A program made the translations under genes and the position numbers. Positions 8,941-15,878 of a stretch of 64,000 bases of DNA are shown here, piece by piece (position 1 is the first letter of the stretch; each line of letters begins with the position of its first letter). The notes under the pieces are model-generated. The model did no database searches. It was given only the letters and a program-made list of their open reading frames with translations, and was not told the origin of the DNA. The DNA lies in NCBI RefSeq assembly GCF_040610475.1, contig NZ_JBEXMJ010000005.1, forward strand, positions 272,223 to 336,222. The letters are read 5' to 3'. This DNA comes from Actinopolymorpha sp. NPDC004070. Lineage in GTDB: Bacteria; Actinomycetota; Actinomycetes; Propionibacteriales; Actinopolymorphaceae.

Positions 8941-9050
8941 CTTGGTCCGGGAGGCCGGGGGCCCGTAGCCTCGTCCGGCGCGGTGGGCAGCTTGGCTGCC
9001 TGCCCGTAACCGCCCACCGCGGGCCCCCGGTCTTCGGGTCCCGGACCAAG
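8941..9050. repeat. Large composite inverted repeat (cruciform)
   Basis: The outer arms (8941-8965 and 9020-9050) pair over CTTGGTCCGGGA and CCGGGGGCCCG with one asymmetric bulge. The inner arms (8979-8988 and 9012-9021) pair perfectly over 10 bp. A third, shorter hairpin GTCCCGC-GAA-GCGGGAC sits at 9098-9114. Extended structures near element ends can be replication or transfer origins or regulatory RNA leaders. It lies upstream of the gene starting at 8858. Confidence 0.8.
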
Positions 9051-9121
9051 CGAGGTGGCTAAAGCCGCCGGCCCGGCACCAGCCAACATGGAGTCTGGTC
9101 CCGCGAAGCGGGACGTGATGA

Positions 9122-9269
9122 GGGTCGCCAGTGTTCTGGCGGCCCTCTTGTCGCGCCCAGCCGCGCTGGCCGACCGGGCGCCGAAGGCGCGGAGGGAGAG
9201 CCGGCGCCGTCAGGCGGGCGCGCGGCGGCCGTGAGGCCGCCCTTGAAGACGTAGGGAAAGTCATCACCG
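9122..9269. repeat. Structured dispersed repeat, copy 2
   Basis: 148 bp matching copy 1 at 5630-5768. A 9-bp insertion turns one region into a GCGCC-GAA-GGCGC hairpin, so the length difference adds a stem rather than disrupting structure. From 9270 to 9476 I see no gene or named signal. Confidence 0.85.
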
Positions 9270-9476
9270 GATCGACAGCTACGGGTTGTACTCGGTCAGG
9301 CCATGGACATCGCAGGCAGGCTCGGCATCTGGCTGGGCAGATCGACCGGCCAGTAGATCGGTCCATTCGGCCGGCCTCGCCTCCGCCTCAGCCTGGCAAG
9401 GGGTTGCGAGGTCGAGCTCGCCGCCATGCGAAGGGAGCGTCCGTGGTGCAGCAACATCCGCGGTGGACCTCCCGGC

Positions 9477-9504
9477 GGATCCGGCTGGAGCTACAGCCGG
9501 ATCC
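9477..9504 (-). terminator. Hairpin downstream of the HEPN gene
   Basis: Perfect 10-bp arms (9477-9486 and 9495-9504) with an 8-nt loop, about 70 nt beyond the HEPN stop codon. It is placed to end the DUF262-HEPN transcript. There is no T-run, so an operator role cannot be excluded. Confidence 0.55.
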
Positions 9505-9572
9505 ATGGACGTAGCAAGACATGTCAGCTCGCGGCGCCCTCTCAGCGCGCTTGACGCGGGGCTACCCCGGGC

Positions 9573-10043
9573 TCAGTTGACCTCGCAGTGCGAGGCTAGG
9601 TAGTCGATAACAGTTGATGCGTTCCGGTAATAGCTCTTTAGATTCTGCAGAGTGACTGTAGTTTGCCGCCCGTGAGCGATCGCATGACGATTTGCTACGA
9701 TGCTGTCGACCGAATCTTTGAGTTCACCTTCGAACAACACCGTAAGATCCCGTCTCCAGTCGGAGTCGAACTTGCCGACCAGTTCAAGGATCTTCGACAT
9801 CTTCGGATTCTGAAACTGACTCAAACTGGCTTTTACATAGGTAGCCACCTGCGGTGCAGATTTGTTCGAGACATACTGACTCAGCACGCTGACGACGGCA
9901 ACCTCTAGGAATCCCGAGCAGAGCACACAGATATGTCGGGCCAAATGCGCCTGTAGTTCGGCGTCATCGATCGGCTCTGCAAGTTTGATTGCGCGTTCAA
10001 GGCGCGACTTATAGGAGACTACTTCTATAGGTAGCGGCGGCAT
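9573..10043 (-). CDS. HEPN-domain protein (RiboL-PSP/MAE_28990-like), predicted ribonuclease
   Basis: A 156-residue all-helical protein with the HEPN signature Rx4H: RHAIAHG at about residues 119-125, with R119 and H124 as the expected catalytic pair. HEPN proteins of this kind are metal-independent RNases that act as toxins or abortive-infection effectors. The ATG at 10043 lies 13 nt after the stop of the DUF262 gene. A TTG at 10070 would overlap that gene but has no better ribosome-binding site. The tight spacing implies one operon, with the DUF262 protein as sensor, nuclease or antitoxin partner. Family assignment is by motif only. Confidence 0.75.
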   Translation of the reverse strand: MPPLPIEVVSYKSRLERAIKLAEPIDDAELQAHLARHICVLCSGFLEVAVVSVLSQYVSNKSAPQVATYVKASLSQFQNPKMSKILELVGKFDSDWRRDLTVLFEGELKDSVDSIVANRHAIAHGRQTTVTLQNLKSYYRNASTVIDYLASHCEVN

Positions 10044-10056
10044 TCGGCACCCCGGC

Positions 10057-11148
10057 TCAAACGTCAGCAAACGCTTCGTGAGCTAGGCTAAACCGGGTCG
10101 CTACCGCCTCCCGGCTGGCCGTCGCCCTCTCAGTAGCATTCCTGAAGCTCGGATCTCCTAATAGGCTACCGTACGCATCAAGGATCCGACTTGTATCGAG
10201 TGATGGATCAGACTCTATACGCTCAGAGATCCCAACCATGACCGACTCAAACACCGACGCATTTAAAGCTCGAACAGGCTTGAAGGCTTGAGGACCGAGC
10301 GCCTCATAGGCGAACCCTACGGCGTCCTTAAAGGCCTTAGCGAACCGCTCCGCCAGATCATCGCTCAAGTCGCTATGCGCCCCCATGAAAGCATTGAGGA
10401 AGCCCTTAAGCGGTTCTTGATACGACTTCCTTGCAAACCGAAAGGCAAGGAATCGGAGAATCAACTCTTGATCCCGCATCCGGTTGTTCGGTGGCCCGAA
10501 GATACTCCGCCATTCCTTTAGATTGTTCAGCTCACGCAGGAGAGTGTTGAGCTTGCCGTGATAGACACAAGCACGTATCTCCTGAGGCGAAAGCGGAGTA
10601 CCTCCTGTGTTCAGCCTCTCGAAGACATGGTAGATAGAACTACTATCATTAGTAGGTACATCTTGTCTAACGATGGTGGCGTGAACGATGGAGTCATCCA
10701 GTCGGATTCGATCACTATCTTCCAGATTGCGGTAAGTCAGTCCTGAGTACCTGTCCTGGACGCCAAGTAACTTGAATTCTCGACCAGTACCGCCATATAC
10801 GCCTTGGTAGAAATACTGCAGAGTAAGAAGTCGCTGTTGGCCGTCAATGATAAGCAGTCGGCTACCGCCATCCTCCTCCCGGGAGAGAAAGATACCTGGC
10901 ACCGGTAAGCCTAACAGCAGAGACTCGATGAACCGTGAACCCTGTCTGGGAGTCCAAACAAAGCCACGCTGAAATGGCGGCGTGTATATCGATCCAGATT
11001 GCAGCCGTTTAACAAGCCCGTCCACCGGGTAGTCCGCGCCATATGCGGTAATGGAATACTGAAACGGAAGCGTCTCTTCGTCTTCATCTACGGTTTGTAT
11101 ATCATCAACGATGACTTCTTCTGCAGGGTCCCGTTCGGCGCCGTCCAT
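10057..11148 (-). CDS. DUF262 protein (GmrSD N-terminal, ParB-like nuclease fold)
   Basis: A 363-residue protein. The DUF262 hallmark DGQQR is at about residues 102-106 (RLLIIDGQQRLLTL), preceded by the conserved PPFQRGFVW. DUF262 domains have a ParB/sulfiredoxin-like fold, bind or hydrolyse nucleotides and occur in type IV restriction enzymes such as GmrS and in abortive-infection genes. The C-terminal about 200 residues are helical and lack the GmrD HNH domain. The paired HEPN gene may supply the nuclease instead. The start is ATG 11148 because GTG 11160 sits inside its GGGAGGGG ribosome-binding site. A palindrome lies 16 nt upstream of the start. Confidence 0.85.
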   Translation of the reverse strand: MDGAERDPAEEVIVDDIQTVDEDEETLPFQYSITAYGADYPVDGLVKRLQSGSIYTPPFQRGFVWTPRQGSRFIESLLLGLPVPGIFLSREEDGGSRLLIIDGQQRLLTLQYFYQGVYGGTGREFKLLGVQDRYSGLTYRNLEDSDRIRLDDSIVHATIVRQDVPTNDSSSIYHVFERLNTGGTPLSPQEIRACVYHGKLNTLLRELNNLKEWRSIFGPPNNRMRDQELILRFLAFRFARKSYQEPLKGFLNAFMGAHSDLSDDLAERFAKAFKDAVGFAYEALGPQAFKPVRALNASVFESVMVGISERIESDPSLDTSRILDAYGSLLGDPSFRNATERATASREAVATRFSLAHEAFADV

Positions 11149-11164
11149 ATCCCCTCCCACAGTG

Positions 11165-11180
11165 GATCACCCTGGTGATC
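11165..11180. promoter_or_regulatory. Palindrome upstream of the DUF262-HEPN operon
   Basis: GATCACC-CT-GGTGATC, perfect 7-bp arms, 16 nt upstream of the DUF262 start. The location suits an operator for a dimeric regulator, possibly autoregulation. The rest of the gap up to 11437 shows no gene that I can support. Confidence 0.55.
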
Positions 11181-11437
11181 ATGACACATCACGCTGTTGG
11201 TTGTAAGCGAAACCCCGGAAGTCTACCCGTCGGCACCAGGTCGACAGCTCGAGTCGGACTACACCTCGCCCCAGGCTGGTAGCCGACCGCCAGGCCGGGA
11301 GGCCCCGCCAGCCCCCCGAGGGGCTGACCGGGTGTCGGATTCTGGGGTGCCGTTCGGGGACCTATCCGTAGGGGCGAGTGATGTCGGGCCCGAGACTGCG
11401 AATTGGCCGGGACGGCATCACAACCCAGCGGCACGGA

Positions 11438-12790
11438 TTAGCTCGACATTCTCTGAAGCTTTTGCAACTCTTCAGTTGGGGCGCTAGGGGCGATCTCGAG
11501 CGGCAACCGGTCTTCTAATTGCCGAATCTTTGACTCAGCTACCGTCAGGTACTCGCGCGAGACATCCACACCTAACACTTTACGGCCCAACGTTAACGCA
11601 GCGACGGCAGTATTTCCCGACCCGATAAAAGGATCGAGTACGAGATCGTTAGGGCCCGTCGAAATTGCGATACACCTTCCAGGAAGTGCCAACGGGAACT
11701 GGGCGCCGTGACCGTCCCCGCCGGACGATACCGGGATTACCCACACGTCGGAAAGTTTATCTCCCTCGTATAGGGCATTTCGTCCACCAATGTTGGCACT
11801 CAAACGGCGATAGCTAGATTTATCAAACTTTGGCGCTCGTCGCGTAGACAAGTGTAGGACATACTCAAGGTTGCGACTGACACGGGAATTCTGTGGCTCG
11901 GGGAGACTGTTGATCTTAGCCCAAGTGATTATGCTCTTGGCGTAGTAGCCGATTCGGCTTGCACGTTCCGCCACTAATGCAGGAATCCCGCATTGCTCGC
12001 CGTCCTTTATGTAGGAGTGGCCAGCGCTATACCGGTGATGCTCGTGATCGGCCCAACTCTTCCGATTCCGCCCGTCCATGGCCTGCAAAGCCTCATACGC
12101 GTTCCCCCGAATCTGTGTCCGCGTCATAAATGTGTCCATCAGGTTCCACCACACCGAAGCCGAATCAGTCAGAACCGGGCGCAGTCGATAGAGGATCTCG
12201 ACAGTGTGTCTAATGAACGCCTCTGGAGTCTGCTCATGCCCGAAGGCGCACTCATCTCCATCAGCCCAACGTACGAGCTGCGCTTCTTTGTAGATACGCA
12301 TTCCCCAGTAGGGCGTCGAAGTGACAACACACTGCACAGTGGACTTGGGTATTGATTCGACGACCTGCAGAAAGTCTCCGTGAACCAGACGCCACGTCTC
12401 GTCACTTTCGATGATGTCGGTGTCACGATGGGCGACATCATCAGTTGTGGAGAGGAGATACTCCAGCACGCGACTACGAGGCACGAAGGTCTCTGCGAAC
12501 GCATCCTGGTCGAGCAGTTCTAACACATCGTCAACGGCGAGCAGCTTCTTGTTGCCAAGCACGCGCTTGATGAAGGACTCAGCCATGCCGACAACCGGTG
12601 CTACACGGGTGACTGGGAAGCTCTCGAGCCGTCCGGCATACGCGTCCCGATCGAGCCGAGCGACGGCTGTCCTCGGGTAGATGTTGGGCAGCTCTGGCGT
12701 GGCGGGCTGTCGCACCGCTCTCCGCAGCGGTCTACTCAGCGGTACGGCGGGCTCGTTCATGCCGCGGACTCTACTGGCCGGCGCCGACAT
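11438..12790 (-). CDS. DNA methyltransferase, beta-class amino-methyltransferase
   Basis: A 450-residue SAM-dependent DNA methyltransferase. Catalytic motif IV (TSTPYWG, about 157-163) precedes the SAM-binding motif I (DPFIGSGNT, about 386-394); this order defines the beta class, which makes N4-methylcytosine or N6-methyladenine. The usual Ser/Asp-Pro-Pro-Tyr is Ser-Thr-Pro-Tyr here, an unusual change at the first proline. Residues 1-120 form an extra N-terminal region that may help target recognition. It is transcribed away from the McrB-like gene across a 104-nt shared region, as expected for the protective half of a restriction system. The start is uncertain: ATG 12760 is possible and neither has a clear ribosome-binding site. 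Confidence 0.88.
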   Translation of the reverse strand: MSAPASRVRGMNEPAVPLSRPLRRAVRQPATPELPNIYPRTAVARLDRDAYAGRLESFPVTRVAPVVGMAESFIKRVLGNKKLLAVDDVLELLDQDAFAETFVPRSRVLEYLLSTTDDVAHRDTDIIESDETWRLVHGDFLQVVESIPKSTVQCVVTSTPYWGMRIYKEAQLVRWADGDECAFGHEQTPEAFIRHTVEILYRLRPVLTDSASVWWNLMDTFMTRTQIRGNAYEALQAMDGRNRKSWADHEHHRYSAGHSYIKDGEQCGIPALVAERASRIGYYAKSIITWAKINSLPEPQNSRVSRNLEYVLHLSTRRAPKFDKSSYRRLSANIGGRNALYEGDKLSDVWVIPVSSGGDGHGAQFPLALPGRCIAISTGPNDLVLDPFIGSGNTAVAALTLGRKVLGVDVSREYLTVAESKIRQLEDRLPLEIAPSAPTEELQKLQRMSS

Positions 12791-12830
12791 GGCGACGGCA
12801 ACCCGCCGGGACCGAGCTTCAGGATGCCTC

Positions 12831-12877
12831 TAGCGTGAGTTTGGACATGATGGCGTAGCGTGATGTGTCCTGGACAC
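12831..12877. promoter_or_regulatory. Divergent control region: 8-bp direct repeats and 13-bp palindrome
   Basis: TAGCGTGA occurs at 12831-12838 and 12856-12863, 25 bp apart. GTGTCC-T-GGACAC at 12865-12877 is a perfect palindrome 17 nt before the McrB-like start. TAGCGT fits an actinobacterial TANNNT box. The arrangement suggests a shared switch balancing methyltransferase against nuclease expression. Confidence 0.5.
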
Positions 12878-12894
12878 TGCTAGGGGGCACCTGA

Positions 12895-14628
12895 ATGCGA
12901 CTCAGTGCTGAAGCTATGAACGCCGCCCTGGCCGACTTCCACGGGCTGGAGTACCAGACTCAGTGGGCGGCCGCATATGAGGCATTTCTTACTGCCCGTT
13001 GGATCAAGGCACACGAACACAATTCCTTACCTACTTTCAGCTCGGTAGGACGTGCGGTTCCCGCCATCTTTGGCATCCTTCCGGAACACCCGTTGGGCAG
13101 ATTGGCTCCATTTAAGTACGACTGGAGAACTCTAAGGGACACGGGACGGAAGACCGTTTGGAACAACAACTCGCGTGCGGGTACGCGTATGTCCCAGACA
13201 TTGTTCGTCGACGGTGACCTACGTAGGGGGCTGCGTGAGGACGCTGCGACTCTCCTGGGCGCAATGCTGCCAGCGCAGGCGCGGCCGTCGAGGCAGTCAT
13301 TGGCGGTATTAATTCTCCGTGATCATCAATTCGATGTAGGCGCCGACTGGCCAGATGCAGAGGCCCTCCTCCTAGTCAGCTTGGGCCTCGACGACTCCGC
13401 CTTGACTGCGATCACTTCGGACAGCCCGATAGGCGCGCCCTTGCTCACCCAGACCGAATGGTCGTTTGAGACGATCGATGAGGCTCTGCGGCCCGAAGAA
13501 GCTGTCGTAGTTCAGGCGCCCGCTACGAGCGTCCCTTCACCTGACACGTCACAGATGAACTTAGCATCCGCGGAGAGTGATACTTTATCAGTGATAGTGG
13601 ACAGTCGCGTTGAGCGAATGTTAAGGCTTGCCTTGACGTCCTATTCATCAGTGCTGCTCGTTGGGCCGCCGGGAACTGGCAAAGGAATGTTATTGCGATG
13701 GGCGCTAGCCGAGGTTGAAGCCGACCCCGAGCGCTACGGCTTCGATAGAGGTCGCGTCCCGAATGCAATGTGGCGAACCCCAGATGAGAGTTGGACCTCT
13801 TTCGAACTTATCGGTGGTTTAGCTCCCGACGAGGGAGGTGCGCTTAAGTGGTCACCAGGTGCCCTGCTTGATGCAATATCTGAAAATCGGTGGCTCATCC
13901 TAGATGAAGCCAATCGGGGCGACATGGACAAAATAATGGGTCCACTTCTGACCTGGCTGTCGAAGCAGGAAGTTGAGATCGGCCGTTCCCACGCACACGG
14001 AGGTCATCCTATCCACATTGGATGGTCGTCCGATCGTAATTCGATTAGAACCAGCCCTACTGAGACTGCCAACGTCGCGCGTTATCTAGCTGGCCGGGAC
14101 TGGCGGCTCCTCGGCACATACAATCCTCAAGATGCTCAACGAGTCTTCCGCTTCGGACAGGCTTTATCTCGCCGCTTCGTGACTATCCCCGTACCGGCAG
14201 TTAAGCCCGGTCAGTTCTCGCAGCTTCTTGAGCGAACCTACCCGCATTTTAGTGCGGATGCGGTGGCAGCTGTTGTGAGCCTATACACAGCTCACTTGGC
14301 CGAGGAAGCAACTGTTCTCGGGCCTGCACTCTTCCTCGGAATCGCTCGGTACGTGCTCGCCGGCTTCGCCACAGCTGACTACAGCGAGGGCAGCGGACCG
14401 GTGTCGCCAAGTGCTGTTGACGTAGACTTGGAAGACCCTGCTGGTGATAGGTCCGAGCTACTCGGTGACTTGTTAGCTGAAGCCTACATTCTTGGTGCAG
14501 GTAGGTACCTCGCCGGCTACGACGACAGACTGTTTGAGGCCTTGGGTGAAATAATCGTAAACGATGAGGGCGCGCTTTCGAGAGGGCAGTGGATATGGGT
14601 CAAGGCGCAGAGGGACGTCCTGAGCTAG
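12895..14628 (+). CDS. McrB-like AAA+ motor protein
   Basis: A 577-residue protein. Residues 1-230 are an N-terminal domain I do not recognise, expected to read the target DNA. The AAA+ domain begins at about 235: Walker A GPPGTGKG (257-264), Walker B LILDEANRGDMDKIMG (from 334), the McrB-type Asn-x-x-Asp element NPQD (410-413) and arginine finger ALSRRF (423-428). DEANR followed by GDMDKIMG is the McrB form of Walker B, so a GTP-driven translocase partnering a nuclease is expected. The Walker A ends in Gly rather than Ser/Thr. The start ATG 12895 follows AGGGGG. The last 34 nt overlap the nuclease gene, implying translational coupling. Confidence 0.85.
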   Translation: MRLSAEAMNAALADFHGLEYQTQWAAAYEAFLTARWIKAHEHNSLPTFSSVGRAVPAIFGILPEHPLGRLAPFKYDWRTLRDTGRKTVWNNNSRAGTRMSQTLFVDGDLRRGLREDAATLLGAMLPAQARPSRQSLAVLILRDHQFDVGADWPDAEALLLVSLGLDDSALTAITSDSPIGAPLLTQTEWSFETIDEALRPEEAVVVQAPATSVPSPDTSQMNLASAESDTLSVIVDSRVERMLRLALTSYSSVLLVGPPGTGKGMLLRWALAEVEADPERYGFDRGRVPNAMWRTPDESWTSFELIGGLAPDEGGALKWSPGALLDAISENRWLILDEANRGDMDKIMGPLLTWLSKQEVEIGRSHAHGGHPIHIGWSSDRNSIRTSPTETANVARYLAGRDWRLLGTYNPQDAQRVFRFGQALSRRFVTIPVPAVKPGQFSQLLERTYPHFSADAVAAVVSLYTAHLAEEATVLGPALFLGIARYVLAGFATADYSEGSGPVSPSAVDVDLEDPAGDRSELLGDLLAEAYILGAGRYLAGYDDRLFEALGEIIVNDEGALSRGQWIWVKAQRDVLS

Positions 14629-15824
14629 TCCGGCCGATACTCCCCCGTCATGGCCTAGAGGAGCTTCTACGCGGATGGAGTAGTGACGGTCAGGTCTTCG
14701 AAGCTCTCGCCGCCGTCACAGAGTTGGACATGGACGTTCAATGGTCGAGGCAAGACATGGAGCGACGGTCGGCACGGGTACTGCTCGATCGGGTGGCGCC
14801 AGACTTAGCACTCTTTCCTACAGACGGTAGGACTTGGCGCGATCATCTTCCGGTCAGTAGCACTTCCCGCCGCGAAGTGCTCGGACGTCCGTCGCGTCCG
14901 GTCAACTGGCCCATGACGGCACGCCGATTTGGTTGGCCTCCACAGCGGTTCGTCGCACATCCACGGTCTCGTACACAGGATGAGACTGCGGTTAGGGCGT
15001 TGGTCTGGACTGCTCATGCCCTCGAACGGTTGGTGCGTGAGGTCCGACCGTTCGCACCTGCACTCATTAGTCGTATCGAACGTCCCCAACTTGCGCTGTC
15101 ACAGGTCGTGGCTGAGGAGCTTACGCCGGACGACACGGTACGCCCGGATCGGCTTGACTTACGAGACCTGGCTGGATCGGGAACGCCATGGTCAAGGTTA
15201 GCTAGAGTTGCCGAAGAGCTCGTACGGGCTGAGTCCGACCTTGAGTTCTTAGCTTTCGACTTAATAGAGCCAGACCCTGACCTTGAGTGGCGACTGTTTC
15301 ACCTTTCGGTCTTAGGTGAGGTACTAGCGTGCGTTCGCGCGTTAGGTGGTCGAATATTGTGGCGAGCGCCGATTAATGCTCGCCAAGTAGGCGGGCCTCA
15401 GTTTCAGATTATCGTCGATCAAGACTGCTGGGATCTCTGGTTCGAGTCAGGGGGCGCCGCTAATTACTACAGCTACGCTTCGCCTTACCGGAAAGCTACG
15501 TCAGGGATCATTCGCAACCAGCACGGGAGCCTTGGCTCAGATATTTTACTTAGCCTACCGGGGAAGCGGTCCCTAATGCTTGAGTGCAAGTGGAGTTCTT
15601 CGGGAAGCTATGTCGGCCGAGATGGGTATCTGCAAGCTGCGAGCTATGCGATCGAGGCTCGTTCTGGCTTAGGCGAAGCGGCTTGGTCCTATGTCGTCGG
15701 ACCTGAAGAGGTGGTCATTAACCGAAGCGAGGTTGAACTGGATTGGCCAGGGGGACGAACTGTCATTGGGGCCTGCAGCATTCAACATATCGCCTCCCTC
15801 GTCGCGTTGCTCATCGAGCAATAG
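14595..15824 (+). CDS. McrC-like PD-(D/E)XK nuclease subunit
   Basis: A 409-residue protein whose C-terminal part holds a PD-(D/E)XK core: D316 in GSDILLSL, then E330-C-K332 in LMLECKW, and Q347 in GYLQAASYA. The long helical N-terminal two thirds should bind the AAA+ partner. In McrBC and LlaJI-type systems the AAA+ ring drives such a nuclease, and the 34-nt overlap fits a fixed complex. The ATG at 14595 follows AGAGGG; a GTG at 14589 is the alternative. It is not close enough to canonical McrC for me to name it so. It is rich in TTA codons, unlike the chromosomal flanks. Confidence 0.8.
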   Translation: MGQGAEGRPELVRPILPRHGLEELLRGWSSDGQVFEALAAVTELDMDVQWSRQDMERRSARVLLDRVAPDLALFPTDGRTWRDHLPVSSTSRREVLGRPSRPVNWPMTARRFGWPPQRFVAHPRSRTQDETAVRALVWTAHALERLVREVRPFAPALISRIERPQLALSQVVAEELTPDDTVRPDRLDLRDLAGSGTPWSRLARVAEELVRAESDLEFLAFDLIEPDPDLEWRLFHLSVLGEVLACVRALGGRILWRAPINARQVGGPQFQIIVDQDCWDLWFESGGAANYYSYASPYRKATSGIIRNQHGSLGSDILLSLPGKRSLMLECKWSSSGSYVGRDGYLQAASYAIEARSGLGEAAWSYVVGPEEVVINRSEVELDWPGGRTVIGACSIQHIASLVALLIEQ

Positions 15825-15878
15825 CCATGCAGCGGCGCCATGATGCCGCCTGATTGGATTGAGATGCTTCCTCCTACC

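Noticed and set aside
8862-9089. N-terminal extension of the membrane-anchored protein up to GTG 9089
   Set aside because: It would translate through the large inverted repeat and puts the membrane anchor in the middle. ATG 8858 gives a normal N-terminal anchor.
9098-9114. Hairpin GTCCCGC-GAA-GCGGGAC as a terminator
   Set aside because: No gene ends immediately upstream on either strand, so it is described only as part of the structured region.
11189-11487. Open frames between the DUF262 and methyltransferase genes
   Set aside because: Composition is unlike either neighbour, there is no ribosome-binding site, and they overlap the methyltransferase 3' end.
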